64,000 nt of DNA from Larus michahellis (Eukaryota; Chordata; Aves; Charadriiformes; Laridae). The notes below the pieces were generated by a model, which was not told the DNA's origin, did not search any database, and was given only the letters and a program-made list of their open reading frames with translations. Position 1 is the stretch's first letter; each line of letters opens with the position of its first letter. This document shows, one piece after another, positions 18,541-29,971 of this stretch. The stretch is from positions 6,589,806 through 6,653,805 of the forward strand of contig NC_133929.1 in assembly GCF_964199755.1 (NCBI RefSeq). Direction: 5' to 3'. The position numbers and the translations under genes are program-made.

Positions 18541-21143
18541 AAAGGGACAACCGGGTTTATTGGACGGTGTGGATTCGATGGCCTGGCACATCAGACCCAC
18601 AGGAGTATAAGGCTCTAGTGGACACGGGTGCACAGTGTACTGTAATACCATCAAGCTATAGAGGGGCAGAACCCATTTGTATTTCTGGGGTGACAGGGGG
18701 ATCCCAAGAGTTGACTGTACTGGAGGTGGAAGTGAGCCTAACTGGGAATGAGTGGCAAAAGCATCCCATTGTGACTGGCCCAGAGGCTCCATGCATCCTT
18801 GGTATAGATTACCTCAGGAGAGGGTATTTTAAGGACCCAAAAGGGTACTGGTGGGCCTTTGGCATAGCTGCCTTGGAGACGGAGGAAGTTAAACAGTTGT
18901 CTACCTTGCCTGGTCTCTCGGAGGATTCTTCTGTTGTGGGGTTGTTGAGGGTCGAAGAACAACAGGTGCCGATTGCTACCACAACGGTGCATCGGCGGCA
19001 ATATCGCACTAACCGAGACTCTCTGATTCCCATCCATAAGCTGATTCGTCAACTAGAGGTTCAAGGAGTGATCAGCAAGACTCGCTCACCCTTTAACAGT
19101 CCCATATGGCCGGTGCGAAAATCTAATGGAGAGTGGAGGCTAACTGTAGACTATCGTGGTCTGAAAGAAGTCACACCACCGCTGAGTGCTGCCGTGCCGG
19201 ACATGCTAGAACTCCAATACGAACTGGAGTCCAAGGCAGCCAAGTGGTATGCCACAACTGATATAGCGAATGCATTCTTCTCAATCCCTTTGGCAGCAGA
19301 GTGCAGGCCACAGTTTGCTTTCACTTGGAGGGGCGTCCAGTACACCTGGAATCGACTGCCCCAGGGGTGGAAACACAGCCCCACCATTTGCCATGGACTG
19401 GTCCAGACTGCACTGGAACAGGGTGAAGCTCCAGAACATCTGCAGTACATTGATGACATCATTGTATGGGGAAACACAGCAGAAGAAGTTTTTGAGAAAG
19501 GGAGTAAAATAGTCCAAATCCTTCTGAAAGCTGGTTCTGCCATAAAACGAGGTAAGGTCAAGGGACCTGCGCAGGAGATCCAGTTTTTACGAATAAAATG
19601 GCAGGATGGATGCCGTCAGATTCCAATGGATGTGATCAACAAAATAGCAGGTATGTCTCCACCAACTAGTAAAAAGGAAACACAAGCTTTCTTAGGCATT
19701 GTGGGTTTTTGGAGGGTGCATATCCCAGATTACAGTCAAATTGTAAGCCCTCTGTATCAAGTAACCCGGAAGAAGAATGACTTTAAATGGGTTCCTGAGC
19801 AACGACAAGCTTTTGAACAAATCAAACAGGAAATAGTCCGTGCAGTGGCCCTGGGGCCAGTCCGGGCAGGACAAGATGTTAAAAACGTGCTCTACACCGC
19901 AGCCGGGGAGAACGGCCCTACCTGGAGCCTCTGGCAGAAAGCACCAGGGGAGACTCGAGGGAGACCCCTAGGGTTTTGGAGTCGGGGATACAGAGGAGCC
20001 GAAGCCTGCTACACTCCAACAGAAAAAGAGATATTGGCAGCATATGAAGGGGTTCGAGCTGCTTCGGAAGTGGTTGGCACAGAAGCACAGCTCCTCTTGG
20101 CACCTCGACTGCCGGTGCTGGGCTGGATGTTCAAAGAAAGGGTCCCCACCACACATCATGCAACCGATGCTACATGGAGTAAGTGGATTGCACTGATCAC
20201 ACAGCGAACTCGAATGGGAAACCCCAGTCGCCCAGGAATTCTGGAAGTGATCATGGACTGGCCAGAAGGCAAGGATTTCGGAATGTCACCAGAGGAGGAG
20301 GTGACGCGTGCAGAAGAGGCCCCACCATATAATAAACTGCCAGAAAATGAGAAGAAATATGCCCTGTTCACTGATGGGTCCTGCCGGATTGTGGGAAAGC
20401 ATCGAAAGTGGAAGGCTGCTGTGTGGAGTCCTACACGACGGGTTGCAGAAGCCAGTGAAGGACAGGGTGAATCGAGCCAGTTTGCAGAGGTGAAAGCCAT
20501 TCAGCTGGCTTTGGACATTGCCAAGCGAGAAAAATGGCCAGTACTTGATCTCTACACTGACTCATGGAGGGTGGCAAATGCTCTGTGGGGGTGGTTACAG
20601 CAGTGGAAGCAGGGCAACTGGCAGCGCAGAGGCAAACCCATCTGGGCTGCTGACCTATGGCAAGATATTGCTGCCCGGATAGAGAATCTGGTTGTGAAAG
20701 TACGCCACGTAGATGCCCATGTACCGAAGAATCGGGCCACGGAGGAACATCAGAACAACCAGCAGGTGGATCGGGCTGCTAGGATTGAAGTGGCTCAGGT
20801 GGATCTGGACTGGCAACATAAGGGTGAACTATTCATAGCTCGGTGGGCCCATGACTCCTCAGGCCATCGAGGAAGAGATGCAACATATAGATGGGCTCGT
20901 GACCGAGGGGTGGACCTGACCATGGACACTATTGCACAGGTCATCCATGAATGTGAGACATGCGCTGCAATCAAGCAAGCCAAGCATTTGAAGCCTCTTT
21001 GGTATGGAGGACGATGGCTGAAATATAAATCTGGGGAGGCCTGGCAGATTGATTATATCACACTGCCACAAACCCGTCAAGGCAAGCGCTATGTGCTCAC
21101 AATGGTGGAAGCAACCACTGGATGGCTGGAAACATACCCTGTT
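18513..21143 (+). pseudogene. pol: ERV-B protease-RT-RNase H-integrase, 3' truncated
   Basis: An open frame of about 877 codons with an intact DTGAQ protease site (from 18621), RT with the PQGWKHSPTICHG block and YIDD at 19446-19457, an RNase H with FTDGS, QFAEVKA and YTDSW, and an integrase zinc domain (H-x3-H, C-x2-C). The integrase core has its first Asp (WQIDYI), but the gene ends at about 21143 before the second Asp. The wording is close to mammalian ERV-L Pol as recalled. The frame then runs a few codons into ERV-A sequence to a stop at 21194. Apart from truncation it is free of stops. Confidence 0.9.
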
Positions 21144-21486
21144 GAAAGAGGCCCAAGAAAATGGACAAAGAACTTTGATTACCGTCCATCATGATGTTGA
21201 AGAAATACACCAAGTGCTGGAAAGAGTCAAGAGAGACGGAGGACATGGATGGGGAGATACTCTTTTTGGATGGTCACCGACAGTTACAGGACTTTATAAC
21301 AAGATGCTCCATCCTGTTGTTGTTTTACTAATACTCATTGTATTGTGCTTCACTTTGACAATTGTTTTGTATGTTAGACTTTGGATTATGATGAAAAGTT
21401 TAACTCATTTGATCACTCCACGAGATGTATTTGCACTTGATATCCCTCACCACAAGAACACATGTGATCTTTCCTATCAGTATTGA
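21144..21486 (+). pseudogene. env: ERV-A envelope, C-terminal transmembrane-subunit tail
   Basis: Directly after the ERV-B join, the frame ending at 21486 encodes a short ectodomain piece with an amphipathic DVEEIHQVLERV stretch, a GWGDTLFGW motif, a long hydrophobic membrane anchor (about 21305-21375) and a 35-residue cytoplasmic tail. The layout is that of the end of a retroviral transmembrane envelope subunit. It abuts the 3' LTR of ERV-A, so it is assigned to ERV-A. The rest of env is missing. Confidence 0.75.
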
Positions 21487-21527
21487 GTATCATGGAGCTT
21501 GAGTGACTGTAGTCACGGGGTGGATTA

Positions 21528-22685
21528 TGTGGAATAAATACTAAATTGGCTAAAAATACAAAAGTACAGCATTGTTCACACATTAAGGAAAAGTATAAAA
21601 TCAAGATGCTTCTGAGGTAGAAAATAGCCACAGCTGGCATGAAGAATACAACACCTGTGGTTCCCTGATAAGCTACATGAGGTACGGGACGGGATGCAAT
21701 TATTCCGCGGCTTTACCTTATGATGTATAGCAGATACGGGAATGGGATGATACCATGAAACAGATAAGCTGCCAATTAGCTGCTCGCTCAATGCTCAGAG
21801 ACAACATTTTGTCAAATTTTGATGAAATGCTGTCCTCTGTGCGAACTTTGCTCATTATAATGTCATTATGATACCAAACCACACCTCCATCCCAAAGGCT
21901 ACCCACCTCCAAGGTGCGACCACTCCTTCTTGAGTCTGCGCCCTGAATTTCTCGTCAACTATACCTTTAATTGTGAAGCGAGAGAATTTTACACCAATCA
22001 TGATAAAAGTATGTATGACTAAAGTCACTCAAACTCCACCTTGAAGATAACAAATAGTATAAAAATAGCCCGAGAGAGGGGGGATACCCAGGGAAGACAC
22101 CATCTCAAAGAATTCCATCACTGACTTCTGGGATCAGTCGACGGGCTGAGCCTCTCTTCCCCCCCATAGGGACGCCTTTGGGTAAGACTTAGACTATACC
22201 GAGTGCTTCCTCGGGAAACTTAGAAATTTCTCGAGAGACTCTCTTTTCTACTTTTAGAGCCAGGCTGTATCGTTTATAACTTTGTTGCGCGTTTTGTATA
22301 TGTAACAATACTTTCATTTGCACGTGCTTTGCAGACAGTGTATTTATCACCGGCAATCCTAAGAACCTATATACCTGTTGCTTAAATAAACTGCACCTTT
22401 TTTTAAGTAGCTAGTCATTTCAGTTTCTCACTGAACGTGACCAAAGACTGGAGAGTGGCCGTGCTAGTTCATGAGCACGACTAGACTGAAGGTGCAGTCC
22501 ACTATTAGTGTATCCAAATCGTAACAGTTTAATACATATTAAACGCAACTGGACTGATAGTGCTGAATTGGGCATTACTCAGAATTTACACCTAGCCGCA
22601 CCAGGCCTCCCACCTCGGTGAGGAGTGTTAGAACGCAAGGGGGTTTATTTTCTGCCAAAACCGCTTTGCCCCTTTTCACGCAACA
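21528..22685 (+). mobile_element. ERV-A 3' LTR
   Basis: It is the same length as the 5' LTR (1158 bases) and nearly identical. The TATA box is at 22058-22065 and AATAAA at 22385-22390. It is followed by the TCTCT target duplication at 22686-22690. The purine tract upstream (about 21515-21524) is weak. Confidence 0.95.
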
Positions 22686-22690
22686 TCTCT

Positions 22691-23110
22691 CCATCCTTTT
22701 ATCCCCAAAATTACGAGGTTTCCCTCCCCTAGGTGACGTGTAGTATGATTGGGGTGGAGAGACGAGTGCTATAGTCATATATGTTTAGCATGATCTCTAA
22801 AATCTTCATTAGCATGTACAGGGGTGTCAACTTTAATATGCATTTCACAGGTAATGAGGCAAAGGTCAATTACCAGACATGGCAGCCTCTCAAGGGAACA
22901 AAGAGCTACACAAAGTCTCTGTTATCTTGATTTTACTGTCTCTGCTGAGGAAAAGCAGGGCTGTCCTAGCTCCCCAAGACTACCCTGTCATTTATGTATC
23001 CTGTGATAGCCAGACAAGCCTTCACTCCCCTGGGTTGCACAAGAGATAGCAAGGCCAGTCTTAATTGCTCTTTGAGCACAGAGCCTTCACCTCATTATCC
23101 AAATTCCACA
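22691..23110 (-). mobile_element. ERV-C 5' LTR, 5' segment (U3 side)
   Basis: Read on the minus strand it starts TGTGGAATTTGG at 23110 and continues to 22691, then, across ERV-A, at 6169. It matches the first half of the solo LTR at 32683-33490, including a GATAAAAG TATA-like box near the ERV-A junction. Confidence 0.88.
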
Positions 23111-24289
23111 AGGGGGGGAAGGGCTTTCTGTGGGAAGCACTGTTAAAAGATTGGCACACTTCATTGGCGTGAAACAATTTAAAGAAATGCTACTATTTTT
23201 AGTTTCAGTGAGATGTTTAGTTTATTAAGTGGCACTGCTATATGTTCTAATCACCATGTCTACCTCTTCTTATGGCCAACATTTCCGATCATCAGAAAAC
23301 TAAAATAAGCTTCTCACATATACATCATCTCCAGAGTAAAAATAGGAACAAGAAAGGGCTGGATTCACTGAGGAAAAGAAAATCCAAAAACGAAGAAAGA
23401 TTTATCATGCAGCACAAAATGCTCATATGAGTACCAATGAATTAGAACCTGGTACCACAATGGAGTCCGACATCATGTTTTATTTGTCTTCTAAAAAGTG
23501 CCTAAAGTATTTGTGTACTAAATCCACGTACCAAGATGACAGCAAGAGATTTCATAATAAGGTTAACACAAAAATTAACACAATTAACAATTAACACAAA
23601 AAATCAGCAGAACTACATTTACAGAAAATAATTCTTGGAATATAGGATAGCAAAATCAGCATTGGAAAAAGGATTAAATGCACCAAATTAGGAAAGTTGA
23701 GACACATGGGTAAGAGGAATGCCAGAAGTTCAAAATAACTAATTTTAAATGTAAAGACTGTGAGAAAAGCAACAAAAAACCAGTCATATTAACGTCTCCA
23801 ATATTTTATAGGGGCAGCTCTTTGTAGCGCCATTCTGAATAATCATCATCTGGCATTTAATATCAGTGTATTCACAACTACACAGTTAACCTTACTAGAA
23901 GCTAAGAATCTAAGGACTAGCTCTCCACTCTTTATACATACCATTTTCTTGCTGTCTTTCAAAGCATCAATTGGACAAAGAAATTAACACAGCTGTCATT
24001 AAAAGCGCAACACAACAGTCAGGAGCACACTTCCTAGTTATAATAAGATCAAAACCAAATAAAAGTTGTGATGTTTTTTCAATCAACACAGAATAGCCAG
24101 CTGCTAATTCAACTTCTGACACACTTTCTCTGCACATACAATTTTTCTTTGCTTTTTTGTTTTTTACCTGTTATTTTGACTTTTCATCTTACCAGGTCAG
24201 ACCATATAATCCTGGACAGCCTCAGGGGCCTCTGAGCAATCAATTGCACAGAGTACAAAGGCTGAAAAAGGAACTGCAAGTACAAACAG
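23111..24289. other. AT-rich non-coding sequence
   Basis: No gene or recognised repeat is seen. A short cluster of ttaacac/attaac repeats lies at about 23565-23605. It is flanking sequence of ERV-C on its 5' side. Confidence 0.6.
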
Positions 24290-24793
24290 CACTATTCACC
24301 CAAGGGTACTGAGGGAGCTGGTGGAAGCGCTCACCAAGCCACTTTCCATCATTTACCAGCAGTCCTGGCTAACCATGGAAGTCCCAGTTGACTGGAGTTC
24401 ATCAAATGTGACGCCCATCTACAAGAAGGGCCGGAAGGAGGATCCAGGGAACTACAGGCCTGTCAGTCTGACCTCGGTGCCTGGGAAGGTTATGGAGCAG
24501 ATCATCCTGAGTGCCATCACATGGCACATGAAGGACAACCAGGCAAATGGGCCCAGTCAGCATGGGTTTATGAAAGCCAGGTCCTGCTTGACTAACCTGA
24601 TCTCCTTCTATGACAAGGTGACCTGCTTGGTGGATGAGGGAAAGGCTGTGGATGTTGTTTACCCAGACTTTAGTAAAGCCTTTGACACCATTTCCCACAG
24701 CATTCTCCTGGAGAAACTGGCTGCTCATGGCTTGGATGGGTGTACTACTGGCTGGATGGCTGGGCCTGAAGAGTTGTGGTGAATGGAGTTAAT
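24290..24793 (+). mobile_element. CR1 LINE fragment (RT part of ORF2)
   Basis: The frame 24321-24782 encodes CR1 reverse transcriptase blocks ([36 protein letters not shown]). Both ends are truncated, and there is no CR1 3' terminus. It abuts ERV-E protease sequence. Confidence 0.85.
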
Positions 24794-24796
24794 CCG

Positions 24797-27700
24797 TCAC
24801 TATTTCTGGAGTGACAGGAGGGTCTGACTGTATTGGTAGCTGAAGTGAGTGTAACTGGGAATAAATGGGAAAAGCACCCCATTGTGACTGGCCCAGATGC
24901 TCCTTGCATCCTTGGTATAGACTAACTACCTCAAGAGAAGGTATTTCAAAGACCCAAAAGGGTATAGGTAGGCTTTTGGTATAGCAGCTGTAGAGACTGA
25001 GGACATTACACAGCTGTCTGCCTTACCTGGCCTTTCAGATGACCCTTCTGTGGTGGGACTGCTGAAGGTTAAAGAACAGCAGGTGCCAATTGCTACTGCC
25101 ACAGTGCATCGATGACAAAATTTCACCAACCAAGACTCCCTGATTCCCATCCAGAACCTGATTCATCAGCTGGAGACCCAAGGAGTGATTAGCAAGACTT
25201 GCTCACCCTTTAACAGCCCTAGATGGCCAGTGCTAAAGTCTGATGGAGACTGGAGACTAACAGTAGACTCCGGTGGCCTGAATGAAGTCACACCACCACT
25301 GAGTGCTGCTGTGCGAGACATGCTAGAACTGCAGTATGAACTGGAGTCCAAGGCAGCCCAGTGGTATGCTACCATTGACATTGCTCATGCCTTTTTCTCT
25401 TTTCCTGTAGCAGCAGAGTGCAGGCCACAGTTTGCTGTCACCTGGAGAGGCATCCAGTACACCTGGAATCGACTGCCCCAGGGGTGGAAACACAGCCCCA
25501 CCATTTGCCATGGACTGATCCAGACTGCCCTGGAGAAGGGTGGAGCTCCAGAACACCTGCAGTACATTGATGCCACCATTGTGTGGGGTAATACAGCAGA
25601 AAGAGTTTTCAAGAAAGGTAAGAAGATACTTAAAATTCTTCTGAAAGCAGGTTTTGCTGTAAAAAGAGGTAAGGACAAGGGACCTGCATGAGATATCCAG
25701 TTCTTGGGAATGAAATGGCAAGATGGACGTCACCAGATCCCAATGGATGTGATTAACAATAATAACATAGATGTTATTACATCTATGTCCCCACCTACTG
25801 ACAAAAAGGAAACACAAGCCTTCTTAGGTGGTGTGGGTTTCTGGAGAATGCATATTCCAGGTGATAGTCAGATTGTGAAACCTCTCTATGAAGTGACTCA
25901 AAAGAAAAATAAGTTTTCGTGGGGTCCAGAGCAACGACAGGCCTTTGAGAAAATTAAACAAGAGATTGTGCATGCAGTAGCCCTTGGACCAGTCCGAACA
26001 GGACGGGACATTGAAAATGTGTTCTACACCACAGCCGGGGACAATGTTCCTACCTGGAGCCTCTGGCAGAGAGCACCAGGGGAGACTCGAGGTCGACCCC
26101 TAGGATTCTGGAGTCAGGGATACAGAGGATCTGAAGCCAACTATACCCCAACTGAGAAAGAAATCTTGGCAGCATATGAAGGAGTCAGAGCTGCTTCAGA
26201 GGTAATTGGTACTGAAGCACAGCTCCTCCTGGTGCCCCGATTACCAGTGCTGGGCTGGATGTTCAAGGGTAAAGCTCCTTCTCCTCATCATGACAGCGAT
26301 GCTACCTGGAGTAAGTGGGTTCCATTAATCAGACAGTAGGCTTGAAAAGGAAACCCAAATAGTCCAGGAATCATGGAAGTGATCACAAACTGGCCTGAAG
26401 GCAAAGACTTTGGAATGGCACCTGAGGAGGTGGTGACTACTGCTGAGGAAGCCCCACCATATAATGAACTCTCAGATAATGAGAAACAGTATGCTCTGTT
26501 CACTGATGGATCTTGTTGGATTGTAGGAAAACATCGAAGGTGGAAAGCTGCTGTGTGGAGTCCTGCACAATGAGTTGCAGAAGCAACTGAAGGAGAAGGA
26601 GAACCGAGTCAATTTGCAGAGGTAAAAGCCATCCAGCTGGCCTTAGACATTGCTGAAGGAGAAAAGTGGCCAATACTCTATCTTTATACTGATTCATGGA
26701 TGGTGGCAAATGCTCTGTGGGGGAGGTTAAAGCAGTGGAAGCAGAGCAACTGGCAGCGCAGAGGCAAACCCATCTGGGCTGCTGAATTATGGCAAGATAT
26801 TGCTGACTGGCTAGGGAAACTAGTCGTAAAGGTACGTCATGTAGATGCCCACGTACCCATGAGTCGGGCCACTGAGGAACAACAAAAACATCAAAACACT
26901 CAGCAAGTGGATCAGGCTGCTAAGATTTTCCAGACAGATTTGGACTGGGAACATAAAGGTGAACTGTTTTTAGCTTGGTGGGCCCATGACACTTCAGGTC
27001 ATCAAGGAAGGGATGAAATGTAGAAATGGGCTCGTGACCAAGGGGTGGACTTAACTATGGATGCTATTGCGCAGGTTATCCACTATTGTGAAACACGCGC
27101 TGAAATCAAGCAAGCTAAATGGTTAAAACCTTTGTGGTATGGGGGACGATGGTTAAAATATAAGTATGGGGAGGCCTGGACAATTGACTACATCACACTC
27201 CCTCAAACCCTCAAGGGTAAGCATTATGTGCTTACAGTGGTGGAAGGAAGCACTGGATGGTTGGAAACCTATACTGTGCCCCATAACACTGCCATGCTGG
27301 GCCTCCAGAAGAAAGTCTTGTGGCGACATGGTACTGCAAAAAGAACTGAGTCAGACAATGGGACTCATTTCAAAAACAGTCTTATAAGTGCTTGGGCAAA
27401 AGCACATGGCATTGAGTGGGTATATCACATCCCCTATCATGCACCAGCTTCTGGGAAAGTTGAGGGATACAATGGACTGTTAAAAACTACCCTGAAGGCA
27501 ATGGGTGGTGGAACCTTTATAAATTGGGACCAGCATTTAGCACAAGCTACCTGGTTAGTTAACACCAGGGGATCCATCAATTGAGCTGGTTCTCTTCAAT
27601 CAGTCCTTTTACATACAGTAGAAGGGGATAACGTCCCTGTGATGCATCAAAGGAATATGCGGGGGAAAACGTTTGGGTTTTTCCCTGCTTCAGGCAAAGG

Positions 27701-27809
27701 CAAACCCATTCATGGGCCTGTATGTGGATGTACTTGGTGGGTGATGCTGGAGAATGGAGAAGCTCAATGTGTGCCTCAAGGTAATTTGACCTTGGGTGAG
27801 AATACTTAA
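24797..27809 (+). pseudogene. pol: ERV-E pol, decayed relative of ERV-B
   Basis: This stretch aligns with the ERV-B polyprotein from mid-protease to the end of integrase. Open pieces are at 25185-25691 and 25704-26339 (RT), 26373-26573 (RNase H start), 26700-27023 (RNase H and zinc domain) and 27045-27584 (integrase core with SDN and the final Glu region). An integrase C-terminal part follows, up to a TAA at 27807-27809. Stops and shifts separate the pieces. The RT catalytic motif reads YIDA. There is no 5' LTR or gag: the 5' end joins a CR1 fragment. It shows what the missing 3' part of ERV-B pol looked like. Confidence 0.88.
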
Positions 27810-28172
27810 TTCTGAGCTGAATTATGTTAATTGCTACGTAATACAAACAGTGTTCAATAAGTGTTTTTCAGGATAACATAGTAGTGATGAACCCTGAGCT
27901 AGCTTCAAGTGGTGTCCAGCAACCTCTTTGAGATGAACATGCTACCCATGGGCATGAACCATGATGAATTTCATACCATCTCTCCTGCCCTGAGAGACTG
28001 CTATGATAGATGGAAACCTGCAATCATGAACTAAATGAACTTTAATGAACTTTATTGTAGAAAGACAAATCATAAATTTGTGATCTCTCTCTATATATAT
28101 CCATATATATTTGAAGACAATAAGCAGTAGTGACCTGAGCATGACATAAATATTATGGAATAAGGGGTGAAA
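27810..28172 (+). other. ERV-E post-pol region with polypurine tract
   Basis: No open frame is found after pol, so this family seems to lack env. The region ends in a purine-rich GGAATAAGGGGTGAAA (about 28157-28172) directly before TGTCCTG, as expected for a polypurine tract and LTR start. Confidence 0.55.
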
Positions 28173-28442
28173 TGTCCTGCTTTGAGATAGAACAAAAGCG
28201 ATTTTCCTTTCAGTAATTTTACTTCAGTTAAGTCTCTTCTAACTCACTGTACTCTCTGAAATTAACAGTATGTTTTTAAGACAGTGTCGGCTTCTAGCAG
28301 TGATACGGTCTGATGTTTATAGTTAATACCAAGGAATGGTATGCAGAGAGGCTCTTGCTTATACTTATTCCCGTAACAACCAAGGACAGCTAACTTTGTT
28401 GTGTACCCTGTTGGATGGTCAGAAGCGGAAAAGCGTAGAGGG
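28173..28442 (+). mobile_element. ERV-E 3' LTR, first segment
   Basis: It begins TGTCCTGCTTTG after a polypurine tract and is cut at 28442 by a solo ERV-A LTR flanked by GAGGG. The continuation is at 29972-30451, which is homologous to the ERV-D LTR. Confidence 0.55.
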
Positions 28443-29966
28443 TGTTGCGTGAAAGGGGCAAAGCGGTTTTGGCAGAAAATAAACCCCTTGCATTCTAACA
28501 CTCCTCACTGAGGTGGGAGGCTAGGTGCGGCTAGGTTTAAATTCTGAGGGATGCCCAATTCAGCACTATCAGTCCAGTCGCGTTTAATATGTATTAAACT
28601 GTTACGATTTGGATACACTAATAGTGGACTGCACCTTCAGTCTAGTCGTGCTCCTGAACTAGCACGGCCACTCTCGAGTCTTTGGTCACGTTCAGTGAGA
28701 AACCAAAACGGCTAGCTACTTAAAAAAGTGCAGTTTATTTAAACAACAGATATACAGGTTCTTAGGATTGCTGGTGATAAATACACTGTCTGCAAAGCAC
28801 GTGCAAATGAAAGTATTGTTACATATACAAAACACGCGACAAAGTTATAAACAATACAGCCTGGCTATAAGTGTAGGAAAGAGAGTCTCTAGAGAAATTT
28901 CTAAGTTTCCCGAGGAAGCACTCGGTATAGTCTAAGTCTTACCCAAAGGTGTCCCTATGCAGGGGAAGAGAGGCTCAGCCCGTCGACTGATCCCAGAAGT
29001 CAGTGATGGAATTCTTTGAGATGGTGTCTTCCCTGGGTATCCCCCCTCTCTCGGGCTATTTTTATACTATTTGTTATCTTCAAGGTGGAGTTTGAGTGAC
29101 TTTAGTCATACATACTTTTATCATGATTGGTTGTCCTGGTTCCGGTGGGGATAGGGTTAACTTTTCCTGGTATTCCATGCCATGTGAGCCACGCCCACCC
29201 TGAGCTGCCGGGGGAGGGGGCAGGAAGTTGCTGCTTAAAAGCGGGCTGGGGCGTCCCGGGTCCGGCCGGTCGGCGAGTGGCGGTCCCGTAATCGCGTTTG
29301 TATATTCCCCTATCCGTGTTGTTGTTGTTGTTGTTGTTGTTTGCCTGTTCCCTTTGCTGTTCTGTTAAACTGCCTTTGTCCCAACCCAAGAGTCTTGCCT
29401 TTTCTTACGATCCTTCCTGTATTAGGAAGGCACGTGCTAGCGGCACGTGGTTCTTTGTTGCCATCTGAGGCTAAACCACGACATTGGTGTAAATTTCTCT
29501 CGCTTCACAATTAAAGGTCTAGTTTATGAGAAATTCAGGGCGCAGCCTCAAGAAGGAGTGGTCGCACCTTGGAGGTGGGTAGCCTTCAGAATGGAGTTGT
29601 GTTTTGGTATTATAATGACATTATAATGAGCAAAGTTCGCACAAAGGACAGCATTTCATCAAAATTTGACAAAATGTTGGCTCTGAGTATCGAGCAGGCA
29701 GCTAATTGGCAGCTTATCTGTTTCATGGTATCATCCCATTCCTGTATCCGCTATACATCATAAGGTAAAGCCGTGGAATAATTGCATCCCGTCCTGTACC
29801 TAATGTAGCTTCACAAGCATCCTTATCAGGGAACCACAGGTGTTGTATTCTTCATGTCAGCTGTGGCTATTTTCTACCTCAGAAGCCTCTTGATTTTATA
29901 CTTTTCCTTAATGTGTGAACAATGCTGTACTTTTGTATTCTTGGCCAATTTAGTAATTATTCCACA
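28443..29966 (-). mobile_element. Solo ERV-A-family LTR, inverted, split by an ERV-B LTR
   Basis: On the minus strand it starts TGTGGAATAATT at 29966 and ends GCAACA at 28443. It is an ERV-A LTR interrupted at 29132-29483. GAGGG flanks both ends (28438-28442 and 29967-29971), so it is a genuine insertion reduced to a solo LTR. It lies in inverted orientation to the ERV-A LTRs to the left. Confidence 0.92.
29132..29483 (+). mobile_element. Solo ERV-B-family LTR
   Basis: It starts TGTCCTGGTTCC and ends CCACGACA, with a five-base duplication TTGGT at 29127-29131 and 29484-29488. It contains a TTAAAA box and a (GTT)n run near 29318-29342 that is absent from the copy at 11607. Confidence 0.93.
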
Positions 29967-29971
29967 GAGGG

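Larger units (their letters stand above)
11607..21143 (+). mobile_element. ERV-B, 3'-truncated, nested in ERV-A pol
   Basis: It begins with a complete LTR (11607-11944), then a lysine-tRNA-type PBS, a gag split by a CR1, and protease-RT-RNase H-integrase. Homology to the related ERV-E integrase stops at about 21143, and ERV-A env sequence follows at once. No 3' LTR of this family is present and no matching target-site duplication can be found, so the 3' end was deleted together with adjoining ERV-A sequence, or the join arose by recombination. Confidence 0.85.
6170..22685 (+). mobile_element. ERV-A provirus inserted in the ERV-C LTR, itself carrying ERV-B
   Basis: Two direct LTRs of equal length (6170-7327 and 21528-22685) enclose a serine-tRNA-type PBS, an intact gag, protease-RT-RNase H and half of integrase, then ERV-B sequence, then an envelope tail abutting the 3' LTR. 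The element is flanked by a five-base TCTCT duplication (6165-6169 and 22686-22690). Removing it rejoins the ERV-C LTR cleanly, so the boundaries are firm. By eye the LTRs differ at about 14 of 1158 positions, suggesting a fairly recent insertion. The provirus is defective: integrase is interrupted and most of env is gone. Confidence 0.93.
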
